A stretch of DNA of 34,016 nt from an uncultured Flavobacteriales bacterium (GTDB taxonomy: Bacteria > Bacteroidota > Bacteroidia > Flavobacteriales_D > CALLUQ01): NCBI GenBank assembly GCA_938010565.1, contig CALLUQ010000062.1:1-34016 (forward strand), in the 5' to 3' direction. Positions within the stretch are counted from its first letter, which is position 1. The number at the start of each line of letters is the position of its first letter. Made by a program: the position numbers and the translations under genes. The notes below the pieces were generated by a model that saw only the letters and a program-made list of their open reading frames with translations, searched no databases and was not told the origin of the DNA. Shown in pieces: positions 1 to 6,048 of the stretch.

Positions 1-69
1 AACGGTCTAAAAAGCAAGTTCCCTGACCGTATAAAGGATGAATCATTCAAAGGAAAAATTGCCAATTAA
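1..69 (+). CDS. 3' end of an unidentified gene running in from the left
   Basis: Frame 1 is open from the first base to a TAA at 67-69 and encodes about 22 residues ending in SFKGKIAN. The composition (Lys, Asp, Ile) resembles the next genes. Too little remains to name a family, and the piece could be chance. It ends about 70 nt before the thioredoxin start, so it may be the previous gene of the same redox cluster. Confidence 0.35.
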   Translation, partial: NGLKSKFPDRIKDESFKGKIAN

Positions 70-141
70 CAATGAAAATCTGCCTAACACCAATGGTTGT
101 TGTTTTCTGATATTTGTACTGTAAAATTAAATATGATAAAC

Positions 142-456
142 ATGAAGATAATTAACAACACACAAGAAATAAATGCTTTAGCTGAAAGCAATATGCCCAT
201 ACTGTTGGATTTTTATGCAGATTGGTGTGGGCCTTGCCAAGCATTAATGCCAGTTATAGACGATTTATCCAATGAGTATAAAGGCAAAGCAGAAATTGTA
301 AAGATTAATGTGGATAAAAACCAGGAAATGGCAGCACAATTTCAAGTGAGAAACATTCCTGCTTTATTCTTCATCAAAAGTAAAGAAGTCGTGAACAGAA
401 TGCAGGGTATACAAACCAAAAAAACACTAAGCGACTACTTAAATAAAATAATATAG
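142..456 (+). CDS. trxA: Thioredoxin
   Basis: A 104-residue single-domain thioredoxin, the usual length for the family. The active site WCGPC (Cys29 and Cys32) sits after the strand ILLDFYAD. The cis-proline motif is RNIPALFF. It reduces disulfides in cytoplasmic proteins and could recycle the methionine sulfoxide reductase encoded three genes downstream. I chose ATG 142; ATG 133 and TTG 97 are in frame, but 142 gives the standard N-terminus before the first beta strand. It is the first gene of a tight run of four genes (3-nt gap to the next one), which suggests one transcript. No signal peptide is present. Confidence 0.93.
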   Translation: MKIINNTQEINALAESNMPILLDFYADWCGPCQALMPVIDDLSNEYKGKAEIVKINVDKNQEMAAQFQVRNIPALFFIKSKEVVNRMQGIQTKKTLSDYLNKII

Positions 457-459
457 AAA

Positions 460-672
460 ATGAATTTAATACGCGTTGATAGTAAAACTTTTTTCCAAAA
501 TCCCAACCAATACCAATTGGTAAGCGGAAATACAAAGGGAGCGCCAAAATGCCCCTATGGAAACTACTATCAATGGGTTGGATATGACAGGATCAACCAC
601 AATTTTGTGAGATTTACAAAATCAATTTTTAAAAATCTAATTCAAAAAAAGTACAATGAGCATAATAGATAA
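460..672 (+). CDS. Small uncharacterised protein in the thioredoxin-msrB operon
   Basis: A 70-residue protein starting 3 nt after the thioredoxin stop and overlapping the next gene by 17 nt, a spacing typical of translationally coupled genes. It is rich in aromatic residues (Tyr, Phe, Trp) and Asn/Gln, with a single Cys in the segment GAPKCPYGNYYQW. I see no signal peptide or membrane segment. I do not recognise the family. Its placement suggests a cytoplasmic accessory role in the redox operon, which is inference only. Confidence 0.7.
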   Translation: MNLIRVDSKTFFQNPNQYQLVSGNTKGAPKCPYGNYYQWVGYDRINHNFVRFTKSIFKNLIQKKYNEHNR

Positions 673-940
673 CATCAAAATATTTTTAATGAATAAAGCG
701 AACAATGAAACTGCTGCGGCCCCTAAAGGCTTTTGCCCAAATTGTTGGGGAAGACAAGAATATGGCGGCAACTTTTATGAAGCCATGAAAAATGAAGGGG
801 TCAATATTGCTAGCATAGATCAGAAAAAAGGATGGATACAAGACTATGTAGATAAGAACCTAAGTGGTATTGCTTTGCAGAAAAAAGGTACATCACAAAC
901 ATGTAGCGTATGCTATGCAACTTACAATCAAGAACATTAA
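656..940 (+). CDS. Small protein with two CxxC pairs, probably zinc-binding
   Basis: A 94-residue protein with two Cys pairs, CPNC in the first third (FCPNCWGRQEYGG) and CSVC near the C-terminus (TCSVCYATY). This layout is expected of a zinc ribbon or of a redox-active disulfide protein. The central part is helical and charged. The start overlaps the end of the preceding gene, and msrB follows after 13 nt. I recall similar small CPNCWG proteins in Bacteroidota redox neighbourhoods but cannot name a characterised member. Zinc binding is inferred from the Cys spacing. Confidence 0.75.
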   Translation: MSIIDNIKIFLMNKANNETAAAPKGFCPNCWGRQEYGGNFYEAMKNEGVNIASIDQKKGWIQDYVDKNLSGIALQKKGTSQTCSVCYATYNQEH

Positions 941-953
941 AAAAAATAAACAT

Positions 954-1403
954 ATGCTGAATTGGAAAGATGTAATAAAATTCACAAACCATGGCAACCC
1001 AACACCGCCCCGGAGAGTTGAAAAAACCGAGGAGGAATGGAAAACACAATTAACCCCTGAAGAATTTCGTGTAACCCGACTAAAAGGAACGGAACGGGCA
1101 CACAGTTCAGAACTATGCAGTTTATTTGAATCTGGAAAATACAACTGTAAATGCTGTTCTACACCTTTGTTTGATGCCAATGAAAAATTTGAAAGCGGAA
1201 CAGGTTGGCCAAGCTTTACCGAACCTGTAGATGTAAGTCATGTAGCGTATCACAAAGACACTGGCTTTGGCATGGTACGAGTAGAAGCTATTTGCAATGT
1301 ATGTGATGCTCACCTGGGGCATGTGTTCCCCGATGGACCGGCACCAGGAGGATTGAGGTATTGTATCAATGCTGTTTCTTTAGATAAAGCGAATTCAAAT
1401 TAG
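954..1403 (+). CDS. msrB: Peptide-methionine (R)-S-oxide reductase MsrB
   Basis: A 149-residue enzyme that reduces methionine-R-sulfoxide in proteins using thioredoxin. All MsrB landmarks are present. The structural zinc site is formed by Cys65/Cys68 (YNCKCCSTPLF) and Cys114/Cys117 (CNVCDAHLGH). The substrate pocket motif is GTGWPSF. The catalytic Cys137 lies in LRYCINAVS. I use ATG 954, since the open frame upstream overlaps the previous gene and adds nothing family-like. There is no signal peptide, so it acts in the cytoplasm, with the thioredoxin of the same operon as the likely reductant. Confidence 0.95.
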   Translation: MLNWKDVIKFTNHGNPTPPRRVEKTEEEWKTQLTPEEFRVTRLKGTERAHSSELCSLFESGKYNCKCCSTPLFDANEKFESGTGWPSFTEPVDVSHVAYHKDTGFGMVRVEAICNVCDAHLGHVFPDGPAPGGLRYCINAVSLDKANSN

Positions 1404-1469
1404 CCGCTTAGGATTCTCTTTATATTAGAACGATTGTAAGAATGCCAACGCACAATGCCATACACATTA

Positions 1470-1515
1470 TTGCCAAGTCACACAAAAGCCAACCGCCAAT
1501 GCCAAAACTTGGCAA
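1470..1515 (+). repeat. Inverted repeat in the non-coding stretch after msrB
   Basis: Perfect 9-nt arms TTGCCAAGT (1470-1478) and ACTTGGCAA (1507-1515) are separated by 28 nt. They sit in a 165-nt stretch (1404-1568) with no credible ORF, in which GCCAA and GCCAT words recur. There is no U-tract, so it is not a classical terminator. The stretch runs directly into the 137-nt repeat at 1569. It may be part of a cassette-junction element, which is inference. Confidence 0.4.
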
Positions 1516-1568
1516 AGAGTATATCTTTTTATCAACGCTAACGAACAGAAAAATAAAAAATACGTCCG

Positions 1569-1705
1569 CAACAATAAGGCAACAAACCCACTAAAGTAAG
1601 GCTTTTAGTGGGTTTGTTCTGATGTTGAACCCAGCTTACCGGAGCTATATCGCCAGCTCATGCACTTTTAATATTTTTCGCATTTTCAGGAAATACCCAA
1701 AACGA
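1569..1705 (+). repeat. Copy 1 of a ~137-nt dispersed repeat
   Basis: Nearly identical to 2824-2959. The shared sequence starts at CAACAATAA, passes through a hairpin with AACAAACCCACTAAA arms, continues through GAACCCAGCTTACCGGAGCT and ends at AAATACCCAAAACGA. Differences are confined to the hairpin loop and a few bases near the end. No ORF is associated with it. The two copies bracket a decayed gene and a broken VOC gene, as would the ends of an inserted cassette. Confidence 0.8.
1581..1618 (+). terminator. Strong hairpin in repeat copy 1
   Basis: A 15-bp perfect stem is formed by AACAAACCCACTAAA (1581-1595) and its complement (1604-1618), with an 8-nt loop. The 3' arm ends in GTTTGTTCTG rather than a clean U-tract. 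It may terminate transcription in either direction, being downstream of msrB on the + strand and of the 1722-2084 pseudogene on the - strand. Confidence 0.55.
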
Positions 1706-1721
1706 TTTACGAACCCCATTT

Positions 1722-2084
1722 TTAATCGGTATAGCGCATCATCCGGTACTCCAAAACCTTACCCACCTTCCGAGCCCATTAACCTTACTCTAATTTGACC
1801 TGATTTAGCAGGACTCAGGCCATAGATGATTACCTTACTAATGGCAAGTATGTTGGGATTATGCAGCATGAAAACGATAGTTTGGAGCAACCCCAGCAGT
1901 TGGCAGTCCACGTTTTGGCTCAATAATTTGCACTACTTCCAGTGTATCCTGCTTACAATAAGGTGGTTTGTTGTTCAAATTTAGCATAGCGCTCTACAAA
2001 GCCGGGAACCTCACTTTTAGCTCGTTCTACAATTTTTTGGGCAGCATTGGAGCGATTTACTCTTTTTTTGTTAGTTTTATTCAT
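1722..2084 (-). pseudogene. Frameshifted remnant of a ~120-residue protein gene
   Basis: On the minus strand a gene-like start at 2084 gives MNKTNKKRVNRSNAAQKIVE and stops at 1953 after 43 codons. Protein-like sequence then continues in a second frame (1987-1859, containing QDTLEVVQIIEPKRGLPTAG) and a third (SPAKSGQIRVRLMGSEG). It ends as GKVLEYRMMRYTD followed by a TAA at 1722-1724. The total span is 363 nt, a multiple of three, so an ancestral protein of about 120 residues is plausible. I do not recognise the family. Overlapping small functional ORFs are the alternative, but the way the segments join reads better as decay. Confidence 0.45.
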
Positions 2085-2305
2085 AACATCAATTTTTGTT
2101 ATGAATCGAACCTCCTGGGCTTTGAAATCCGATTTTTAGCTACCGGAGGTTGGGTTCAACAAGGTGTGTAATTCATAAGGGATTTAGAGGTTTTTCAAGC
2201 ATTATCCACCGCATCAATTTTGGGCGGTAACTTGATAAGTTTGAAGTCCGCGATCCCTTACGAAATCATACAATCAACGTTGTGCGTCACTGAAAAACTA
2301 ATAAA
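2085..2305. other. Non-coding spacer with an inverted repeat
   Basis: No ORF is convincing here. There is an inverted repeat with arms AACCTCC (2109-2115) and GGAGGTT (2145-2151), immediately followed by GTTGGGT, which fits the GTTRRRY core of integron attC sites. A near-match to the partner box (ATCGAAC) precedes it. GTTGTGCG at 2279-2286 is the inverse complement of CGCACAAC at 2820-2827 on the other side of the VOC gene. Confidence 0.3.
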
Positions 2306-2389
2306 ATGAAGACACTTTTAATATTCTTTTCCATAGGAGTTCTTTCAATGGGTCTCTTTTCTTGTGATGGACAAACAGAGAGCAATTAA
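2306..2389 (+). pseudogene. Severed lipoprotein signal peptide of the downstream VOC gene
   Basis: The ORF encodes 27 residues: a Lys-start, a hydrophobic stretch LLIFFSIGVLSMGLFSC with a lipobox-like LFSC (Cys20), then DGQTESN and a TAA at 2387-2389. The same frame stays open after the stop, through 15 Lys/Asn/Gln-rich codons, directly into the ATG of the VOC gene at 2435, exactly 43 codons downstream. This reads as a lipoprotein gene (signal, linker, VOC domain) broken by one nonsense mutation. A CAA-to-TAA change would restore it. A sequencing error would look the same. Confidence 0.65.
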
Positions 2390-2434
2390 GAAAAACAAAC
2401 CAATAATCAATCAAGAAAAACAAAAAACGAAAGC

Positions 2435-2803
2435 ATGAAAAGCCACATTTCACTTTTTGAAATTCCTGCAACGGACATTTCAAGAGCAATCAATTTTTAT
2501 CAAGCAATCTTGGACATTAATATTGAGAAAATGGAAATGCCAGGAATGGAAATGGGAATTTTTCCATACGAAGAACAAATGGTATCTGGAGTTATTATGA
2601 AAGGAGCAGATTATAAACCTTCTTCTGACGGAGTAACGATATATCTAAATGGCGGAGATAATCTTCAAACCATACTGGACAAGGTTGAAACAAATGGCGG
2701 AAAAATCCTAATGCAGAAAACGGCTCATGAAGACGAGAGCGGATATTTTGCATTGATTTTAGACACTGAAGGAAATAAACTCGGTTTAAATTCTCCCAAC
2801 TAA
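2435..2803 (+). CDS. VOC (glyoxalase/bleomycin-resistance fold) protein
   Basis: A 122-residue protein of the vicinal oxygen chelate superfamily. The N-terminal pattern FEIPATDISRAINFYQAILD and the C-terminal GYFALILDTEGNKLGLNS are the paired beta-alpha-beta-beta-beta signatures. Such proteins bind small ligands or catalyse metal-dependent reactions on them; the substrate cannot be told from the sequence. ATG 2435 is the usual start for cytoplasmic relatives. However, the frame is open upstream to an in-frame stop, beyond which lies a lipoprotein signal. The ancestral product was therefore probably an outer-membrane or periplasmic lipoprotein, and the present ORF would be cytoplasmic if translated. 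Confidence 0.85.
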   Translation: MKSHISLFEIPATDISRAINFYQAILDINIEKMEMPGMEMGIFPYEEQMVSGVIMKGADYKPSSDGVTIYLNGGDNLQTILDKVETNGGKILMQKTAHEDESGYFALILDTEGNKLGLNSPN

Positions 2804-2823
2804 TGAAAAGAAAAGCGAACGCA

Positions 2824-2959
2824 CAACAATAAAGCAACAAACCCACTAAAGCCTCACTTTAGTGGGTTTGTTCTGATGTTGAACCCAGCTTACCGGAGCT
2901 GTATCGCCAGCTCATGCACGTTCCATATTTTTCGCTTTTTCAGGAAATACCCAAAACGA
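2824..2959 (+). repeat. Copy 2 of the ~137-nt dispersed repeat
   Basis: Direct repeat of 1569-1705 with the same order of blocks: CAACAATAA, the hairpin arms, GAACCCAGCTTACCGGAGCT, CGCCAGCTCATGCAC and AAATACCCAAAACGA. It begins 20 nt after the VOC stop and ends where the sequence becomes more GC-rich. It is preceded by CGCACAAC, the complement of GTTGTGCG found before the VOC gene. Confidence 0.8.
2836..2872 (+). terminator. Strong hairpin in repeat copy 2, downstream of the VOC gene
   Basis: The same stem as in copy 1, here extendable to 16 bp (AACAAACCCACTAAAG pairing with CTTTAGTGGGTTTGTT) around a 5-nt loop. It lies 33 nt after the VOC stop codon and ends with TTTGTTCTG. It is a plausible terminator for the VOC transcript, though the downstream T-run is weak. 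Confidence 0.6.
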
Positions 2960-3168
2960 CACGAATGTTAGTGAGATCTACGTAACGTTTTATTCGCTTG
3001 AAACGAAACGGTGTGTTTGTACAACCGGCACCGAAAAACAAAAGGAACGGGCAACCCCGATCCCACCTCGCGCAAGTACTCCGGCAAAACAGGATGTTTA
3101 TGCAAACCCGCAATGCCGGTTTAAACCGGAACCCGTATTTTGTGGGCCGAAAACAAACACCGGAAACC

Positions 3169-3933
3169 ATGCGCCTGATATCTTGGAATGTAAACGGCCT
3201 TCGGGCAGCGATGAAAAAAGACTTTCCTGCACAACTCAACGGTATGAATGCAGATGTGCTCTGCATCCAGGAAACAAAAGCACAGAACGACCAGGTGGCA
3301 GAAGCACTGCAACCCATCAGCGGTTACCATATCTTCTCCAACGCGGCGGAACGAAAAGGGTATTCGGGAACCGCCATACTGAGCAGGGAAAAACCCATAG
3401 AGGTGCAATACGGCATAGGCATCAACACCCACGATACGGAAGGACGTGTGCTCATGGCAGAATACGAAACGTTTTATCTGATAAATGTATATGTACCTAA
3501 TTCCGGCAGCGAACTAAAACGACTGGATTACCGGCAGAAATGGGACAAGGCTTTTTGTTCTTTCCTCAAAAAAGCAGACCGGCATAAACCGGTTTTGGTT
3601 TGCGGCGATTTTAATGTGGCCCACCGGCCCGTCGATCTGGCCCGCCCTCAACCCAATTACAACAAAAGTGCCGGGTACATGCAAGTAGAGATCGATGGCA
3701 TGGATCGGTTCATCAAAAGCGGGTTTCACGATACCTTCCGCCGCCGCCATCCGGAAGCAGAAGGAGCGTACAGCTGGTGGAGTTACCGGGGGGGGGCACG
3801 CAAGAAAAACGTGGGCTGGAGGATCGATTATTTTCTGGTCAGCCAAAGGGTCATGGATCGGGTAACCGATGCGTTTATTCTGCCCGAGGTAACAGGCTCG
3901 GATCATTGTCCGGTTGGCATTTCCTGGGAGTAA
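3169..3933 (+). CDS. xth: Exodeoxyribonuclease III (AP endonuclease)
   Basis: A 254-residue enzyme of the exonuclease III/APE1 family for base-excision repair in the cytoplasm. It cleaves at abasic sites and has 3'-5' exonuclease and phosphatase activities. Catalytic landmarks are in order: SWNVNGLRA with Asn7, IQETKAQ with the metal-binding Glu35, NVYVPNSG, the GDFNVAH catalytic Asp/Asn pair, GWRIDYFLVS, and GSDHCPVGI with the terminal Asp-His. ATG 3169 gives the canonical N-terminus. The frame is open further upstream to a TTG at 2998, but those 57 codons look non-coding. A run of nine G at 3788-3796 lies inside the gene (YRGGARKK). It appears to be a stand-alone housekeeping gene. Confidence 0.95.
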   Translation: MRLISWNVNGLRAAMKKDFPAQLNGMNADVLCIQETKAQNDQVAEALQPISGYHIFSNAAERKGYSGTAILSREKPIEVQYGIGINTHDTEGRVLMAEYETFYLINVYVPNSGSELKRLDYRQKWDKAFCSFLKKADRHKPVLVCGDFNVAHRPVDLARPQPNYNKSAGYMQVEIDGMDRFIKSGFHDTFRRRHPEAEGAYSWWSYRGGARKKNVGWRIDYFLVSQRVMDRVTDAFILPEVTGSDHCPVGISWE

Positions 3934-4040
3934 AATAAAACGTATGCGATGCTTCTGCTTTTGGAGTAGGGGAGGGTGGAAAGGAAAAACATTAAGGATC
4001 AACGGCTTGGTGTAATTCCGGAAAATAAGCGCCTGCAGGT

Positions 4041-4077
4041 TGGGAATTTAGAGATTTTTTGCGCAAATTTGGTAATG
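4041..4077 (+). promoter_or_regulatory. Shared 37-nt promoter-like element, copy 1
   Basis: The element matches 5441-5477 closely over 37 nt. The core, ATTTTTT-N3-CAAATTTGGTA, is the most conserved part. CAAATTTG (4064-4071) fits the Bacteroidota -7 consensus TAnnTTTG at all but the first position, and a TTG at 4040-4042 lies 21 nt upstream, in the range expected for the -33 box. Transcription would start roughly 190 nt before the degraded small gene and 475 nt before the 198-aa gene. No experimental support can be given. Confidence 0.45.
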
Positions 4078-4266
4078 CTGTTTGTTTGGATGTGATAAAC
4101 ACCATACCTAACCTGTACAACCATCTGTCCTGTTTTCATGTCCTCCGGAATATCCGTGCCTTCTTTTGTAAACATACCATAAGTATACAGCAGGTAGTGG
4201 CTTTAATTTTGAAGTGCATGCGGATGGAACAACACCACATTTAATCCACAAAAATGATCGCCAGCC

Positions 4267-4386
4267 ATGCCTTATGCTCATGCTCTCAAAATTTCGGTTG
4301 CTGCACACAGTGCACGGATGCATTCGCAAAAATTATTTCAGCTACCTGCCAGCACAGCCATGGTAAATCCCGTAATGGTGCGGTAG
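4267..4386 (+). pseudogene. Truncated remnant of the 102-aa protein gene
   Basis: The ORF begins MPYAHALKISVAAHSARMHS and stops at a TAG after 39 codons. It aligns with the start of the intact gene at 5729, which begins MPYVNPPKVPVSALSSWTHQ, in both DNA and protein, including the upstream bases (AGCCATGCCTTA versus GACCATGCCTTA). After the stop the sequence jumps to material resembling the 3' end of the intact gene and the following spacer (TTTCATCC), so the middle of the gene has been deleted. Confidence 0.65.
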
Positions 4387-4552
4387 CTGCTGTTTTGAAA
4401 AGCGTCTGAACGGCCTTTTCATCCATTTCAGGTCTTGCTTTTTACACAGGCTTCTTTTCAGCGAACTCGGAAAGAAAGGCAGAACAGCATCGTCTGAGAA
4501 AACCATACAACTCAAACCGGAATTACAAAAACCGACCAAAAACCACATTCCA

Positions 4553-5149
4553 ATGGATTCTTTAACTGAAGCACAAAAAAAAGCGTTTGCTGCCGCCAAC
4601 CGACGCCTTGGGCTCGATGATTTTCACTTTACCGATACCGGTGTTCGGAGACGATCACCGGATGGCACCGTTGTATTTTCTTCCGACCCCAACGAATCGC
4701 ATGTTCCGCCACACATCATTGAGGTCAATTCCATTGCTCATCTGAATAAACTGATAGGCTGCCAGGACGATGCGGAATACGATGATTACCCCGAACCCAA
4801 CCAGGAAGCAACCCATCAGGCCGTAAGGAGAGCAAGGTCAAAAGCACACCTCCGGAAATTGCTTTCGGACGAAACAAAAGGAAACATCCGTAGAGCGGCA
4901 GTGGCCTACCTGAAAGGAGATCCGAAAAAAGTAGAGGACTACGAAGAAGCCATCAATGCCACCCTGTTTCCGACCAGAGTAGCAGCCTTTACCGGAAGTG
5001 ATCTGAATGTGGCCAACCACACCACACACAAAATTACCGGAAAAGATCCGGTTGCCCTCAACTATGGCACCATTACCGTGGGCGCCAATGCCGAGATCAA
5101 AGTAGAGGTGGATGCCAACATCACGGCGCAAGCATTTTTGCAGAAATAA
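4553..5149 (+). CDS. 198-aa uncharacterised protein, paralogue 1
   Basis: A 198-residue protein, about 80% identical by eye to the product of 6194-6790. The N-terminal third is charged and helical and contains RRLGLDDFHFTDTG and VVFSSDPNESHV. The middle has a basic patch (RRARSKAHLRKLL) and an acidic run KKVEDYEEAINA. The C-terminal 55 residues (FTGSDLNV ... NYGTITVGANAEIKVEVDA) look like beta strands of a solenoid or sandwich. There is no signal peptide or membrane segment. I recognise no family. The start is fixed by conservation with the paralogue, including the preceding bases ATTCCAATGGATTC. It stands alone downstream of promoter-like element 1, with its former collagen-like partner eroded. 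Confidence 0.85.
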   Translation: MDSLTEAQKKAFAAANRRLGLDDFHFTDTGVRRRSPDGTVVFSSDPNESHVPPHIIEVNSIAHLNKLIGCQDDAEYDDYPEPNQEATHQAVRRARSKAHLRKLLSDETKGNIRRAAVAYLKGDPKKVEDYEEAINATLFPTRVAAFTGSDLNVANHTTHKITGKDPVALNYGTITVGANAEIKVEVDANITAQAFLQK

Positions 5150-5169
5150 CCTGCGGAAACATCTGAACC

Positions 5170-5240
5170 ATACACACAACCGAATGCAAGGTTTCGTTTT
5201 ACAGCAGCACCGCATATCCGCAGCAACACGGGAAAGCCTT
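5170..5240 (+). pseudogene. Eroded start of a collagen-like gene after paralogue 1
   Basis: The DNA after the 198-aa gene (5150 onward) resembles that after its paralogue at 6791, including AATAACCT at the stop and AACCAT before the former start, where ATG has become ATA. Inside, GTTTnnTTTTACAGCnGCnCC is shared with the beginning of the collagen-like gene at 6811, and a GCAACAC-GGG block follows. Small indels destroy the frame and the homology fades near 5240. Confidence 0.5.
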
Positions 5241-5728
5241 TATCGTACATTTATGATAGGGGTGGGAGAAGGCAGGCGGTCCGTGTTTTGTTTGTTTGCT
5301 GCCTGTTGATCCGGCCGGGTCACTGACACATTGGTTATTTTGATTCCGTACTTTGTTCTTTTTTTTCACACTCACAGTTGTCAAATCATTGAAAATCAAA
5401 TTTTTAAAATAAGTTTCAGAAAACCGGTGTTTTTTCCGACTGGGATTTTATGAATTTTTTATGCAAATTTGGTAGTGTTGAAAGATGCCGTAGATTCAAC
5501 ACTTCCCCATGCAATGAAATTTGTTTCTTAAATGCAGAATGTAACAAAGGTTCGGAGGCGCATTTTAACCCACAACACATTTTCGGCAACCTGCCCCGTA
5601 ATGGGTGCTTTTTTGAAAGTACCGGTGCAATTATAACCTTATATATAGGTGGTATTTAGTCTTTGATCTTGAAACATATACCGATAAAATAATTCATGCT
5701 TTAAACCATTCAAATTTTATAACCGACC
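5241..5728 (+). other. Intergenic region with leader of duplication copy 2
   Basis: About 490 nt without a credible gene. The first 200 nt are AT-rich with a T8-class run near 5358 and no clear terminator. The promoter-like element lies at 5441-5477, followed by a 251-nt leader before the 102-aa gene. I see no riboswitch or RNA gene. The length of the leader is notable because the corresponding leader in copy 1 is also long. Confidence 0.45.
5441..5477 (+). promoter_or_regulatory. Shared 37-nt promoter-like element, copy 2
   Basis: Counterpart of 4041-4077. The 24-nt core at 5454-5477 has three mismatches to copy 1. CAAATTTG at 5464-5471 is the candidate -7 box. The upstream TTG of copy 1 is changed to CTG here, so the -33 box is weaker. 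This would be the main candidate promoter for the long co-directional cluster that begins with the 102-aa gene. Confidence 0.45.
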
Positions 5729-6037
5729 ATGCCTTACGTTAATCCTCCCAAAGTTCCGGTTTCTGCCCTCAGTTCCTGGACACATCAGCAACAAAACTAT
5801 TTCTGGCACCCACCGGCCCAACAAACGGAGCATCCGCATCTGCACCTTACCGGAAGTACGGTTTCCGAAGTAGTAACCATCTCTAACCTGTCTTACACCA
5901 CAGGAGGGGCAGGTGGCAACATCAACCTGGCGTTCGATCCGGATACAGGCTTTGCCCATCTGCCGGCACACATTCAGTATGCGCAGGCTTACAACATTCG
6001 GATCGATGATCTGAATGCCTCTTTGCAAACGACCTGA
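5729..6037 (+). CDS. 102-aa uncharacterised protein
   Basis: A 102-residue protein. The N-terminal part is rich in Pro, Gln and His (YFWHPPAQQTEHPHLHL). The C-terminal half is predicted beta-rich (VSEVVTISNLSYTTGGAGGN) and ends in NIRIDDLNASLQTT. There is no signal peptide or Cys. The start ATG follows AACCGACC, a context shared with other genes of the cluster, and the remnant at 4267 supports the same start. It is separated by 156 nt from the 198-aa gene. I do not recognise the family; a small structural component of the cluster is a guess. Confidence 0.75.
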   Translation: MPYVNPPKVPVSALSSWTHQQQNYFWHPPAQQTEHPHLHLTGSTVSEVVTISNLSYTTGGAGGNINLAFDPDTGFAHLPAHIQYAQAYNIRIDDLNASLQTT

Positions 6038-6048
6038 TCGTCTGTTTC

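Larger units (their letters stand above)
3934..4552 (+). other. Long intergenic region: leader of duplication copy 1
   Basis: Between xth and the first 198-aa gene there are 619 nt without an intact gene. They contain the promoter-like element at 4041-4077, a leader with no recognisable RNA motif, the eroded 102-aa-type gene at 4267-4386, and a block around 4446-4461 (ACAGGCTTCTTTTCA) that recurs at 6078-6093 ahead of the second 198-aa gene. 3934-4040 shows nothing I can name. Confidence 0.5.
4041..5240 (+). repeat. Tandem duplication block, copy 1 (degraded)
   Basis: This block corresponds to 5441-6882. The matching order is promoter-like element, leader, 102-aa-type gene (remnant here), the ACAGGCTTCTTTTCA spacer, 198-aa gene (intact, about 80% identical at protein level), and the first bases of a collagen-like gene (remnant here). 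Copy 1 is about 240 nt shorter between promoter and 198-aa gene, mostly through deletion within the 102-aa-type gene. Confidence 0.7.

Noticed and set aside
2103-2112. GGTTCGATTC on the minus strand, like a tRNA T-loop
   Set aside because: No acceptor, D or anticodon arms can be built around it and no CCA end follows. It is more likely part of the inverted repeat at 2109-2151.
1968-2171. 67-codon plus-strand ORF rich in Phe, Ser and Ile
   Set aside because: It is antisense to the better-supported minus-strand pseudogene and starts within a non-ATG context without a leader.
2998-3168. 57-codon in-frame upstream extension of xth starting at TTG
   Set aside because: The residues are Arg/Asn/Pro-rich and unlike any exonuclease III N-terminus. 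ATG 3169 gives the standard 254-residue protein, and the extension begins just after the repeat.
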